A stretch of DNA of 33,673 nucleotides from Spirochaetaceae bacterium (GTDB taxonomy: Bacteria > Spirochaetota > Spirochaetia > Treponematales > Treponemataceae): positions 1-33,673 of the forward strand of contig JAGAOP010000044.1 in NCBI GenBank assembly GCA_017623685.1. Reading direction: 5' to 3'. The position numbers and the translations under genes are program-made. Under the pieces are notes generated by a model. That model was not told where the DNA came from and did not search any database. It saw nothing but the letters and a program-made list of their open reading frames with translations. Positions 18,834 to 27,372 of the stretch are shown here, one piece after another; the stretch's first letter is position 1; each line of letters starts with the position of its first letter.

Positions 18834-18909
18834 GAAAAAACTCAGCTTTTATTAGATTATTTGTTTCCCAAGACCTTTTATAGTGTTATTATAGTAATAG
18901 GGGTAGAAT

Positions 18910-20085
18910 ATGAAAAAGAAGTTTAGTTATATTTTGCTGTGGATTTTTGTAATACTTCCACTATGGTCAGAACAACTGGGGTCCACCACCTACGGATATA
19001 GTTTAGACTTGCCAGAAGGATTTGTACTTGTAGACTCCTCTGGAGATGGAAAAGGCTATCAATTCCAAAATATAATTTATCCGGTAGATATATTAATTAA
19101 AATTTATGATACAAGTACCTTCGATTCAGCTACAGCAGCATTAAATTCAACTTTAATTAAACTTTCTGCAAAAGCAGAAGTTTCCCAAGTAGATTGGAGA
19201 AACACAGATTGTATTATTGCCCAATTTTCTATGTCACTAAATGGAAAAAATAATGAAGGCTGGGGAGTTTGTGCGGCTCTTCCAGAAAAAAAAGGTTATT
19301 TTTTAATGCTTTCCTATGCTGAATCTAATAATAACCAAGAGAATTCCACATTTTCGGCAGTTGAACCAATTATTTTATCTGCAATAGATTCACTTTATAT
19401 AGATAGAGGCAGTTTTTATTCAGCAGGACCAGTTACAACCTTTGCCTTTCCTGAATCAGAAGAACAAAGCATCACGTTAAATATAGCTGGGAAAGAAATT
19501 CCTACTGTAATTTACAAAGAAGATGCTATTGCTAATGAATTTGTAATTGAACGGGAATTTTACGTGCTAAAACTTTTTGCAGATACTGAATTATGGGTTC
19601 AAGCATGGCAGAGATATTACAGACAAATATATAGAGATGCCTATCACAGGTTAAAACGCCCAGCATTTGATATTTACGCTGCCCTTTACAGAAGTGATAC
19701 TTTAGAACGAAGTAAAAAAGAACCAGCTGAAATTACAAAGGAACTTTTAAATTGGGTTCAAAGCTTTGAATATCAACGAGACACAATCAATAGCGACTTT
19801 GTTTCGCTACCAGCAGTTCTTTCTGGAGAAAGTGGTTCTGATTGCGATAGTCGTTCTATGCTACTTGCAATACTTTTGAGGCAAATGAACATAGAAACAG
19901 TAATTTTTGTTTCCCCAATTTATAGTCATGCAATGTTAGGCGTAAATCTTAATTTACCTGGAGCAAAAATCCAAGTAGATGGGACTGAATTTTTGCTAGG
20001 TGAAACAACTGATTCTGTGGAATTAGGACTTGTGGCAAAAGAAATGTCTGTAACAGAAAACTGGCTGCCTGTAGTTTTTCCTTAA
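18910..20085 (+). CDS. Exported protein with a transglutaminase-like C-terminal domain
   Basis: 391 aa. A signal peptide (MKKKFSYILLWIFVILPLWS) is followed by a beta-rich N-terminal half (YGYSLDLPEGFVLVDSSGDG, reminiscent of PsbP/lipoprotein folds) and a C-terminal region that looks like a transglutaminase/cysteine-protease fold: SGSDCDSRSMLLAILLR with the candidate nucleophile Cys312, and SHAMLGV with His340. The usual DPT acid is not obvious; Asp357 or Glu365 could serve. It should act in the periplasm, perhaps on peptides or envelope proteins. AGGGG lies about six bases before the ATG. It diverges from the beta-CASP gene and converges with purB. The function is otherwise unknown. Confidence 0.72.
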   Translation: MKKKFSYILLWIFVILPLWSEQLGSTTYGYSLDLPEGFVLVDSSGDGKGYQFQNIIYPVDILIKIYDTSTFDSATAALNSTLIKLSAKAEVSQVDWRNTDCIIAQFSMSLNGKNNEGWGVCAALPEKKGYFLMLSYAESNNNQENSTFSAVEPIILSAIDSLYIDRGSFYSAGPVTTFAFPESEEQSITLNIAGKEIPTVIYKEDAIANEFVIEREFYVLKLFADTELWVQAWQRYYRQIYRDAYHRLKRPAFDIYAALYRSDTLERSKKEPAEITKELLNWVQSFEYQRDTINSDFVSLPAVLSGESGSDCDSRSMLLAILLRQMNIETVIFVSPIYSHAMLGVNLNLPGAKIQVDGTEFLLGETTDSVELGLVAKEMSVTENWLPVVFP

Positions 20086-20096
20086 GACAGCCAGTT
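20059..20096. terminator. Hairpin between convergent transglutaminase-like gene and purB
   Basis: AACTGGCTG (20059-20067) pairs with CAGCCAGTT (20088-20096), spanning the plus-strand stop codon. On the minus strand the stem is followed by TTTTC, so it may serve purB as a weak terminator. The loop is 20 bases. Confidence 0.45.
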
Positions 20097-20133
20097 CTAG
20101 ATGAAAAAATATTTTGCTAATAAATATATTCTG

Positions 20134-21558
20134 TTAGTTTTTCATTAATGTAGCATATTTTTCTGCTAGTTTCTTTGCTTTTTCTGCAGCTAAACCTCTA
20201 TAACGAGCAGGCTCCGCAAAAAAACTTTCTGCGTCTGCAACTCCAAGTTCTTTTAGTTGTGTGGTTATTTTGTTAAAGGTTTCTGTATGTTTTTTTAGAA
20301 CATCGTAAAAGGATGCCCCTGTTTCTTCAGCTTCCAAGGTTATTTTTCTAATAACTTCGTGGCCATCAGAAACACCCGCTTCTGCCAAAAGGATATAAGC
20401 AGGTTCAGCTAAAACGCCTCCCTTCACTTTTCCGCCTGCATTTGAAAGATTTTTGGACATTCCTTCTTTATCAGCTTGCAAACCAGAAACCACACTTTTC
20501 ATCCTAGCCACTGCCAAAGAAAAACCTGCAATATAATCTGCCACAAAACGTTGGCTTGCAGAATTAGACAAGTCTCTTTGATGTTCAGAAATTTGGTCCA
20601 TAAAAAAGGTCATTACCCTAGGAGCAAAGGCTTTCCACAAAGATTTTACGTGTTCGCTGTTCCAAGGGTTGCGTTTTTGAGGCATGGTAGAAGAACCAAC
20701 TTGAGTTGAACTAAAATATTCAAAAACTTCACCTAATTCAGATCGCTGAAGGTTGCGTAAATCATCTGCTAAATTTGCAATTATTCCAAAAGCAACATTG
20801 CATTCTAACAACAATCGCAGCAAATATTCTGGCTCAACCAACTGAGTTGAATGTTCAGATGGTTCTAAACCTAGATATGAAAGGTAGCGTTTTTCTAAAT
20901 CTTCTGGATCTTTTACAATCATAGAAGAACCATTATAGGCACCAACTGGACCTGCTAACTTTCCTTTTAATTCATTGCTGCGAACTTCAATCTCTAAAAT
21001 AGACTTTCCAAGTCTTGATACATATTCAGCAATCGCAAATCCAAAGGTAATAGGAACAGCATGTTGCCCATGAGTTCGCCCCACCTGAGGAGTTTCCGCT
21101 TCTCTAGCTGCTATTTGGCAAAGTTTTGTTTCCAATTCTTTTAAAAGAGGAAGCACAACTTGCTGAATACAATCTCGTACTCGCATTGACAAGGCAGTAT
21201 CCAAAATATCTACACTTGTTGCTCCAAGATGAACAAGGGGTGCAATATCTTCTGGGACCATGGTTTTCATTACATTTACCAGAGCTCTAATAAAATGCTT
21301 AGTTTTTTCTTCTTCTTTGTAAACAACAGAAGGATCTATGGTCTTTGCCACATTGTCCAAGATTTTTTCTGTTTCAGAATTAAGTTGGTTTCGAATTGAT
21401 AAATGTGCCTTTATTAAAGCAACTTCGGCTTCTGCACAAGACATTACAGCAGCTTGTTCCGAAATATAAACAGAAAGAGAATCAAAGACAGCGGATTCTG
21501 ACAAAGAATACCGATGATCCAAAGGTGAAATATTCAGAAAAATGTTTCGTGTTTCCAT
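20134..21558 (-). CDS. purB: Adenylosuccinate lyase
   Basis: 474 aa cytosolic enzyme of purine synthesis. It splits SAICAR to AICAR and adenylosuccinate to AMP, releasing fumarate. It belongs to the fumarase/aspartase superfamily, shown by the flexible-loop signature GSSTMPQKRNP (288-298), GRTHGQHAVP with the catalytic-region His (160-169), and HLGATSVDILDTA (110-122). The length is normal for the family. It is a stand-alone gene. The ATG at 21558 has no Shine-Dalgarno but a perfect TATAAT six bases upstream. Confidence 0.92.
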   Translation of the reverse strand: METRNIFLNISPLDHRYSLSESAVFDSLSVYISEQAAVMSCAEAEVALIKAHLSIRNQLNSETEKILDNVAKTIDPSVVYKEEEKTKHFIRALVNVMKTMVPEDIAPLVHLGATSVDILDTALSMRVRDCIQQVVLPLLKELETKLCQIAAREAETPQVGRTHGQHAVPITFGFAIAEYVSRLGKSILEIEVRSNELKGKLAGPVGAYNGSSMIVKDPEDLEKRYLSYLGLEPSEHSTQLVEPEYLLRLLLECNVAFGIIANLADDLRNLQRSELGEVFEYFSSTQVGSSTMPQKRNPWNSEHVKSLWKAFAPRVMTFFMDQISEHQRDLSNSASQRFVADYIAGFSLAVARMKSVVSGLQADKEGMSKNLSNAGGKVKGGVLAEPAYILLAEAGVSDGHEVIRKITLEAEETGASFYDVLKKHTETFNKITTQLKELGVADAESFFAEPARYRGLAAEKAKKLAEKYATLMKN

Positions 21559-21564
21559 ATTTTC

Positions 21565-21593
21565 ATTATATCGTAAAGCATATTATTCGTCTA
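21565..21593 (-). promoter_or_regulatory. purB promoter, leaderless geometry
   Basis: Minus strand: TAGACG (21588-21593), 17-bp spacer, perfect TATAAT (21565-21570), six bases, ATG at 21558. There is no room for a ribosome-binding site downstream of the predicted start of transcription. Confidence 0.6.
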
Positions 21594-21628
21594 TTCATAT
21601 AATTTTTGTAGAATATGTAATTTAGAAA

Positions 21629-22522
21629 TTATTTTAACAATATAATTGAAATCAATATTGCTATTATTCCTATCACGTTACCTAAACTAAAAGGTTCACC
21701 AAACACAATAATTCCTACAAAAGCTGCAGCCACTGGTTCAACAGAAGCCAAAACCGCGGCAACAGAACTTTCTGTATAGGATAAGGCAAAGGTGTAAAGC
21801 AAATATGGTAACAAAGTACAAATTACAGAAAACAATATTACAAAAACACTGTTTCCAAAGGAAAAAGTGATTACTTCTGTTATTTTATTAAAATCAATAA
21901 AGGGCAAAATACCAACTGCTGCAAATATAAAAGTCCATAGGGTTATTTGCATAGATGAGTAGCCTTTTAAAAATCCGTAGCGTCCAAAAATCGTATACAA
22001 GGCATATCCGAATCCAGCTCCAAGTCCAGTTATCAAAGCCTGTAAAGAAATATTATTGCAACTTTTCCCCTGTCCCCATAAAGAAACTGAAATACATCCA
22101 ATTATTGCAGCAAAAAGTGCTAAAATTTTTTTTATTGACATTTGTTCTCGAAACAATAGCAAAGAAAAGATCATTACTATAGCTGGAGCTGTATATAAAA
22201 GAATTGCTGCAACTGAAAGAGAAGCCAAGGTCATTGTTTTGAAATAACAGTAGTTAAAAAAGATAATGCTTGCTATACCTGTACCTAAAAAACACCATAA
22301 ATCTTTTAGTTTTATTTTAAATAAACTTGGCTTAAAAAACAAAGCATACAAACTTAGCAATATTGCTGTACAAATTACTCTTACAGCCACCACATTCATT
22401 GTATGTAGCCCAATAGTATTTAACTGGCGAACAAAAATCCCAGTTAAGCCCCAAAAAATTCCAGCAATAATTATTAAAACTGGAGCAAGACGTCGCCCTA
22501 AATCTTTAAAATTAAGTTGCAT
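21629..22522 (-). CDS. EamA/DMT-family transporter
   Basis: 297 aa inner-membrane protein with about ten hydrophobic helices arranged as two EamA repeats. The first opens LIIAGIFWGLTGIFVRQL; the second contains GLGAGFGYALYTIFGRYG and ends with SVEPVAAAFVGIIVFGEP, the usual DMT signature. The family exports or imports small metabolites, often amino acids; the substrate is not predictable here. It starts nine bases after the stop of the ArsC-fold gene with no clear ribosome-binding site, so translation is probably coupled within the thioesterase-ArsC-EamA operon. Confidence 0.87.
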   Translation of the reverse strand: MQLNFKDLGRRLAPVLIIIAGIFWGLTGIFVRQLNTIGLHTMNVVAVRVICTAILLSLYALFFKPSLFKIKLKDLWCFLGTGIASIIFFNYCYFKTMTLASLSVAAILLYTAPAIVMIFSLLLFREQMSIKKILALFAAIIGCISVSLWGQGKSCNNISLQALITGLGAGFGYALYTIFGRYGFLKGYSSMQITLWTFIFAAVGILPFIDFNKITEVITFSFGNSVFVILFSVICTLLPYLLYTFALSYTESSVAAVLASVEPVAAAFVGIIVFGEPFSLGNVIGIIAILISIILLK

Positions 22523-22531
22523 CGTTTATCA

Positions 22532-22891
22532 TTAAAGCCAGTTAGTCCAAATTTCAGGACAAAAACCAACAGTAGCAGCATTTTTCCCGTTACGAACTAT
22601 TGGTTGTCGCAAAAGCATTGGGTTTTCCAAAAGTTTATTAAACTTATCACTTTCATCAAGATAAGCCACCAAAGAATAATCCTTTGCGTTTTTGTCAATT
22701 ACCAACTGGAGAGCTTCTTCTTTTGAACCTGTTTCCTTTGCTAAACAGTTAATTACACTTTCCAGTTCAGCTACACTAATCCCCTTGTCTTTTAGACTAA
22801 CCAAATGAACTTGAATTCGTCTCTCTGAAAACCACCGTTCAGTTTTTTTTGTATCGAAACTCTTGTTTGTACCAAAAATCTGGATTCCCAT
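22532..22891 (-). CDS. ArsC/Spx-fold protein lacking the active-site cysteine
   Basis: 119 aa, thioredoxin-like ArsC/Spx family by length and pattern (IQIFGTNKSFDTKKTERWF at the N-terminus, LLRQPIVRNG at 93-102 with the family Arg95). At the position of the catalytic CxxC or single Cys this protein reads Ser11-Phe-Asp-Thr14, so neither redox cysteine is present. Other cysteines (Cys49, Cys111) are outside the active site. Arsenate reduction by the normal mechanism is therefore unlikely; a binding or regulatory role as in Spx-like proteins is possible. GAGGG lies about four bases before the ATG. It sits eight bases after the thioesterase stop. Confidence 0.8.
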   Translation of the reverse strand: MGIQIFGTNKSFDTKKTERWFSERRIQVHLVSLKDKGISVAELESVINCLAKETGSKEEALQLVIDKNAKDYSLVAYLDESDKFNKLLENPMLLRQPIVRNGKNAATVGFCPEIWTNWL

Positions 22892-22899
22892 ATTACCCT

Positions 22900-23646
22900 C
22901 TAAAAAGTTATTTCAGCTTCAAAACAGGTGCCTTTTTCTACCTTTCCAACAATAATTATTTTTTCTTCATCTTGAAAATTTCCAAGCAACTGAAGTTTAT
23001 CCCCTAAAATTGATTCTTGGGAATAATTAATGCGAAAGTTTTTAACCTCTTTTTTTCTAAATTCATCTGGCAAAGAATCCATCACAAAGGCACCGTATCT
23101 AGAATTGTTAACATGGCCATTAGCATCAAGGTCTGTGTAGCGAATAATTCTTTCTTCAAGATTTTTCATATCTTCAGGAATAACAATTTTTCCGCATGGA
23201 ATTCCGGGAAAATCAGTTTTAGTATTTGGCAACTCTGTTAATGTAAACTGATTTGGCTTTATTATCCTTCTAGATTCTGGGTCGACAATAATCCACAAGC
23301 TACTTCCGTGAATCATTACATTTCCCTGTTGATCTAAAATTTCGTAGCGACGTGATAATTGTAATCCGACGGGAGCTTCTTCCCAGGTTTTTACTGTAAT
23401 TATATCGTTCAATTTTGGCATTTTTTCTATCTTAAAAGAAGTCCGTGAAACCAAAATAGCAAAGCCATTTTCTTTAAGCATATCAAAGGAAAGACCTCGT
23501 AAGTGATAATCGAGAACAGCCACATCAGAAGTGGCAAGTAAAATCTCGGAAAGATTTATTCTTTCCATAATATCGCAACGACCAAAAAGCAATTCATCTT
23601 GTCGAAAAAATGTTTTATCTTGGTACCATTGTTTTAATTCTGTCAT
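22900..23646 (-). CDS. Acyl-ACP thioesterase
   Basis: About 248 aa with two hotdog domains. It would release fatty acids from acyl carrier protein in the cytosol. The N-terminal hotdog carries AVLDYHLRGLSFDML, and the C-terminal one IIRYTDLDANGHVNNSRYG, the conserved block of FatA-type and bacterial acyl-ACP thioesterases. I chose the ATG at 23646: AAGGAAG lies seven bases upstream and it begins MTELKQWYQ, while the longer frame starts at a TTG at 23667 that would contain this ribosome-binding site. It is the first gene of a three-gene operon with the ArsC-fold and EamA genes; the functional link is not evident. Confidence 0.88.
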   Translation of the reverse strand: MTELKQWYQDKTFFRQDELLFGRCDIMERINLSEILLATSDVAVLDYHLRGLSFDMLKENGFAILVSRTSFKIEKMPKLNDIITVKTWEEAPVGLQLSRRYEILDQQGNVMIHGSSLWIIVDPESRRIIKPNQFTLTELPNTKTDFPGIPCGKIVIPEDMKNLEERIIRYTDLDANGHVNNSRYGAFVMDSLPDEFRKKEVKNFRINYSQESILGDKLQLLGNFQDEEKIIIVGKVEKGTCFEAEITF

Positions 23647-23665
23647 AAAAATTCTTCCTTTGTTC

Positions 23666-23693
23666 AAAATATGAAAACAAATTCTAAAATCAA
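23666..23693 (-). promoter_or_regulatory. Promoter of the thioesterase operon
   Basis: Minus strand: TTGATT (23688-23693), 16-bp spacer, TATTTT (23666-23671), about 20 bases before the ATG at 23646 with a normal ribosome-binding site between. Confidence 0.45.
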
Positions 23694-24141
23694 GTTAAAA
23701 ATGATTTCTAGCCACAATATAGAAATGGACGAAAATTTGATTTTCACGTTTTATTGTTAGCAATAATTATATTGAAAAAATCACTTTTTTTTCAATATAA
23801 ATAATTTTTAGAAATGAAAGTTTTTTATGTTTTTCACCCTTTATTGGACTAGATTTTATAAATTCAAAAAAAAAAGCTACATCTATTAGCAGCAAGAAAA
23901 AAAACTAAATAAATGAAATATTATGAGCCAAGGAACAAAGTTTTGAATTTTCGGAAATTATAAAACGTATTTGTTACAGATAAATTTGTTGAAAAAGTTA
24001 AAATAAAATTCAAAATTTACAAATGATTTTTAAGGTCGAAAATGACAAAATTCTTATGCCATTTTCGACCTATTCAAAAAATCTAAAAACTTCAGCCTTT
24101 TTCTTTTTTTGATAAGAAAAAAAACAAAATATTTAAATTTC
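23694..24141. other. Long intergenic region with two inverted repeats, no gene seen
   Basis: About 450 bp, very AT-rich, with no credible coding frame. TTATATTGAAAAAA (23767-23780) pairs perfectly over 14 bp with 23787-23800. GGTCGAAAATG (24034-24044) pairs perfectly over 11 bp with CATTTTCGACC (24060-24070). The second lies about 70 bases after the gadC stop on the minus strand and may be the gadBC 3' end, although its T-tract is poor. No tRNA or known riboswitch was recognised. Confidence 0.55.
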
Positions 24142-25593
24142 CTAATTTTTAATTAAGTTCTTTCTTTTTTGGGCAATTATTAATGGAATAATAAAAAAAC
24201 CCACAGTCCCTACTGATACAACTGCTACATAAGAACCAGGACTTCCTACAGGAAGCTGAGCAGGTGGAATAAAGGCTAAAATCATACCGAATATTGCAGC
24301 TAACAAACCAATTCCTGCCACTAGAATCATGCCTGCCATTCCGCCAGGTATTTTATAGGGTCTTTCCATATCTGGTTCTGTTTTTCGAAGTTTAATAGCT
24401 GCTAGATACATTAGAATATACATAATAATATAAACTGAAACAGTTAATGCGGAAAGTAAAAAGAAAGCAACACTTACATCTTTCATTACAAAATACAGGC
24501 AGGCTAAAATGGTTACGATAAATCCTTGAACTAACATCATATTTTTTGGAGCACCTGATTTTGTTGTTTGTGCAAGACTTTCAGGTAATAAATTATCCTT
24601 TGCAGTTGAAAGCAAGCCTTTACTTGGACCTGAAATCCAAGATAAAACTCCTGCTAAAGATCCAAAAGCTACACAAAAAGCTAAAATATATAGAGCCCAC
24701 TTCATATTCACCGAAGTAACCATTATAGAAATAGCTTACATTAATCCTGATTCAATCTGAAGCTGTGAATTAGGAACTACAGCTGCAATAGCCAAAGAAC
24801 CAAAAGTGAATAAAGCAAAAACAATTATTGCAGAAATAAAAATTGCTGTAGGATATTGCTTTTTAGGGTTTTCCATTTCCCCAGCATGAACAGCTTGAAC
24901 TTCCACCCCAGCAAATAAAAGAATTATTCCGGACAAAAAAGATAAATTACTTAGTTTTGTTAAATCTGGAAACCACCTCGGGGAAACAACTCCCTTGGAA
25001 ACTTCTGCTACAGCAGTTTCAGCGGCTGTTAAATGTTCAAAACCTAAGGGTTTTTTCATCAAAAACCAAGCAACACCTAAGATAATTACAACTAATCCAG
25101 GAAGAATTGTTCCTACAACAAACCCCCAACTAGTTACCTTTGATAATATTTTTGTTCCACCAAAGGCAATAATCGTTGCAATCCAATAAAAAATAATTAT
25201 AAAAACACCAGTAAATTTGCCATTACTAGCAAGTTCAGGCTTTCCGATTCCATAGGCAATAGCCGCCGCTGCAAAGGCTAATACAGAAGGATACCAAACA
25301 ACATTTTGTATCCATTGCAACCAAATAGCTGTGAATCCCCATTTTTTTCCAAAAGCAGCTCCAACCCATCGATAAATGCCTCCACTTTGATTTGAAAAAG
25401 CACTACCTAATTCTGCGGAAACTAAGGCAGCAGGAATAAGAAACAATACAGTTGCAAAAGCAATATAAAAAAACATTGTCATTTCTTCTGCTGCCATCAT
25501 AGGTAGGCCTCGCAAACTAATAATAGCAGCTGAAGTCATAAATATCATTGAACCTGTTGAAATAAAGTTTTTACCAATTCCTTTACTTTTCAT
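24142..25593 (-). pseudogene. gadC: GadC-like glutamate/GABA antiporter interrupted by one in-frame stop
   Basis: APC-superfamily transporter expected to import glutamate and export GABA for the adjacent decarboxylase. Frames 24736-25593 (285 aa) and 24142-24723 (193 aa) lie in the same register, separated only by a TAA at 24736-24738; read through, they give about 483 aa. The N-part has GSMIFMTSAAIISLRGLP and FAGVEVQAVHAGEMENP. The C-part has LAGVLSWISGPSKGL, matching the GadC WIVGPSRG region, and ERPYKIPGG. In E. coli GadC the residue at the stop is Gln (GVMQTF against GLM-stop-AIS), so CAA to TAA explains it. The C-terminal plug of E. coli GadC is absent. AGGAG precedes the ATG at 25593. 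The ATG at 24723 has no ribosome-binding site, so the second half is probably not made alone. Confidence 0.82.
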
Positions 25594-25619
25594 TTTTTCT
25601 CCTAAAAATACAAACTTTA

Positions 25620-25660
25620 TGCAAAAAACTTCGGCTACGTTTTAGCCGTCGTTTTTTGCA
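25620..25660 (-). terminator. Intercistronic hairpin between gadB and gadC
   Basis: Minus strand: TGCAAAAAAC ... GTTTTTTGCA enclose CGGCT-AAAACGT-AGCCG, a long interrupted stem with a T6 tract. It looks like an intrinsic terminator with its T-tract paired in the longer form, so it could give partial read-through from gadB to gadC or protect the gadB mRNA end. Confidence 0.55.
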
Positions 25661-25724
25661 CTTTACAAAATACATTAACAAAACCATTGGTTTTTGAATT
25701 GTATTTTTCGCTTTGTTTTGTAAT

Positions 25725-27113
25725 CTACCTACCGTGATTAAAACTTCCCGTAGGAGTCAAATTTTTTGCTGGAGGATAAGATTTTAATTTTTCTATAGCC
25801 CTTGAAATATCACTTAACAACAATTCCATTAAATCAAAACTACAACCATGACGAATTAAAACTCGTTGCACAACTACTTTTTGACATTTTTCCGGAAGTG
25901 TATAAGCAGGAAGAAGCCATCCTCTTTCTCGTAATAAATCTGATAAATGATACAAATCAAAAGGAACATTTGCATCATCTTTTAATTTCCATGTTACAGC
26001 AGGAATTCCTGTATGTGGGTCACTTCGGTATAAGAATTCAAATATACCTAGTTTTTTTATTCCTTCTGCAAAAAAATTACCTACATCATAGCAACCTTGT
26101 TGAACTTTGTAATATCCTTCTCTACCTAAGCGCAACAAGTTGTAATATTGGCACACAATTTGACCACCTGGTCTTGAAAAATTTATAGCAAAAGTAGGCA
26201 TATTTCCACCTAGGTAATTCACATTAAAAATTAATTCCTCTGGCAAATCTTTTTTATTTCCCCACACAACCCAGCCACAACCTAAGGGAACTAATCCAAA
26301 TTTATGACCAGATGTACTAATTGATTTTACTCTGGGCAATCTAAAATCCCACAATAAATCCGGGGCGCAAAAAGGTGCTAAAAATCCACCTGAAGCACCA
26401 TCAACATGAATTGATATATCCAGATTTTTTTCTTTATTCAATTTGTCCAACGCATCTGAAACAGCTTTTACAGGTTCATATTGTCCCGTAAATGTGATTC
26501 CCAAAGTAAGAACCACTCCAATAGTATTTTCATCACAGCGAGAAATAACTTCTTCTGGACTAGAAACGTAACGACTTCCTTCCATAGGAATTTCTCTAAG
26601 TTCAATATCCCAATATCTTGCGAACTTATGCCAACAAACTTGAACTGGTCCACAAACAAGATTTGGCTTATCCGTAGGTTTGCCTTTTGCTTGCATAGCT
26701 TTACGCCAACGCCACTTCATTGCCATTCCTCCTAACATACAGGCTTCAGAAGAACCTGTTGTAGAAGTTCCAGTTGCTTCAGAGGGTTTTGCATGCCAAA
26801 GGTTCGCAATAATATTTACGCACCTAGATTCAATTTCAGCAGTTTGGGGATATTCATCCTTGTCAATCATATTCTTATCGATACAATCATCCATCAACTG
26901 ATGAATTTCCTCTTCTGCATAAGTTTGACAAAAGGTTGCTAGATTCTGTCTTGAATTTCCATCCAACATCAATTCATCTTTTATCAAACGGTACATTGTT
27001 TTACTGTCGCTTTCTTGTTTTGGTAAAGAATATTTGTGCAGAGGTTTTCTTGCACTAGTTTTTTCAAATAAATCATCATTTTCAGATGATCCTTGCATAA
27101 TATGTAAAGCCAT
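25725..27113 (-). CDS. gadB: Glutamate decarboxylase
   Basis: 462 aa cytosolic PLP enzyme that converts glutamate to GABA and CO2, consuming a proton; the core of glutamate-dependent acid resistance. Motifs: [15 protein letters not shown] (115-129, cofactor binding), HVDGASGGF with Asp238, and [13 protein letters not shown] with the Schiff-base Lys271. The C-terminus SFNHGR carries His460, which aligns with the E. coli GadB tail histidine that closes the active site at neutral pH, so pH switching looks preserved. The start ATG has AAGGAGG four bases upstream, directly abutting a 17-bp hairpin. The gadC-like antiporter gene follows 131 bases downstream. Confidence 0.95.
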   Translation of the reverse strand: MALHIMQGSSENDDLFEKTSARKPLHKYSLPKQESDSKTMYRLIKDELMLDGNSRQNLATFCQTYAEEEIHQLMDDCIDKNMIDKDEYPQTAEIESRCVNIIANLWHAKPSEATGTSTTGSSEACMLGGMAMKWRWRKAMQAKGKPTDKPNLVCGPVQVCWHKFARYWDIELREIPMEGSRYVSSPEEVISRCDENTIGVVLTLGITFTGQYEPVKAVSDALDKLNKEKNLDISIHVDGASGGFLAPFCAPDLLWDFRLPRVKSISTSGHKFGLVPLGCGWVVWGNKKDLPEELIFNVNYLGGNMPTFAINFSRPGGQIVCQYYNLLRLGREGYYKVQQGCYDVGNFFAEGIKKLGIFEFLYRSDPHTGIPAVTWKLKDDANVPFDLYHLSDLLRERGWLLPAYTLPEKCQKVVVQRVLIRHGCSFDLMELLLSDISRAIEKLKSYPPAKNLTPTGSFNHGR

Positions 27114-27121
27114 ATTGCCTC

Positions 27122-27168
27122 CTTAAGTATGTAACAGAATAGGCGCCTAAATCTGCTACATACTTAAG
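27122..27168 (-). promoter_or_regulatory. 17-bp hairpin with palindromic loop at the gadB ribosome-binding site
   Basis: Arms 27152-27168 and 27122-27138 pair over 17 bp with a single G-T wobble. The 13-base loop contains the perfect palindrome TAGGCGCCTA (27140-27149). The distal arm ends in CTTAAG, so it pairs away the first bases of the AAGGAGG ribosome-binding site. It is a candidate translational control element or, as DNA, a regulator-binding dyad. Confidence 0.65.
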
Positions 27169-27291
27169 TGTAAAATAAACATAAACTGATTTCCAATTTT
27201 TTTGATTTTTATTGTGAATTATTTTTTGCAACTATTTTTTTAGCAAAAAAAACAAACAGTGTGACAATTTATAAATATTTCAGTTTCTTAA

Positions 27292-27321
27292 TTGACGCAA
27301 AACCTTTTTGTATAATATACT
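27292..27321 (+). promoter_or_regulatory. putP promoter
   Basis: TTGACG (27292-27297), 18-bp spacer, TATACT (27316-27321), with an alternative overlapping TATAAT at 27311. The leader then carries AGGAG before the ATG at 27373. Confidence 0.55.
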
Positions 27322-27372
27322 AATATTTGTTTTCTTATATAGAAACTAAAAGTCTTTTTTTTAGGAGATAAA

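Noticed and set aside
24142..24723. C-terminal half of gadC as an independent small transporter gene
   Set aside because: It lacks a ribosome-binding site, starts in the middle of a known fold, and is in the same frame as the upstream half, separated by one stop codon.
24736..24738. Reassigned genetic code with UAA read as glutamine
   Set aside because: Several normal genes in the window end naturally in TAA at the expected family length, so a genome-wide reassignment is not supported.
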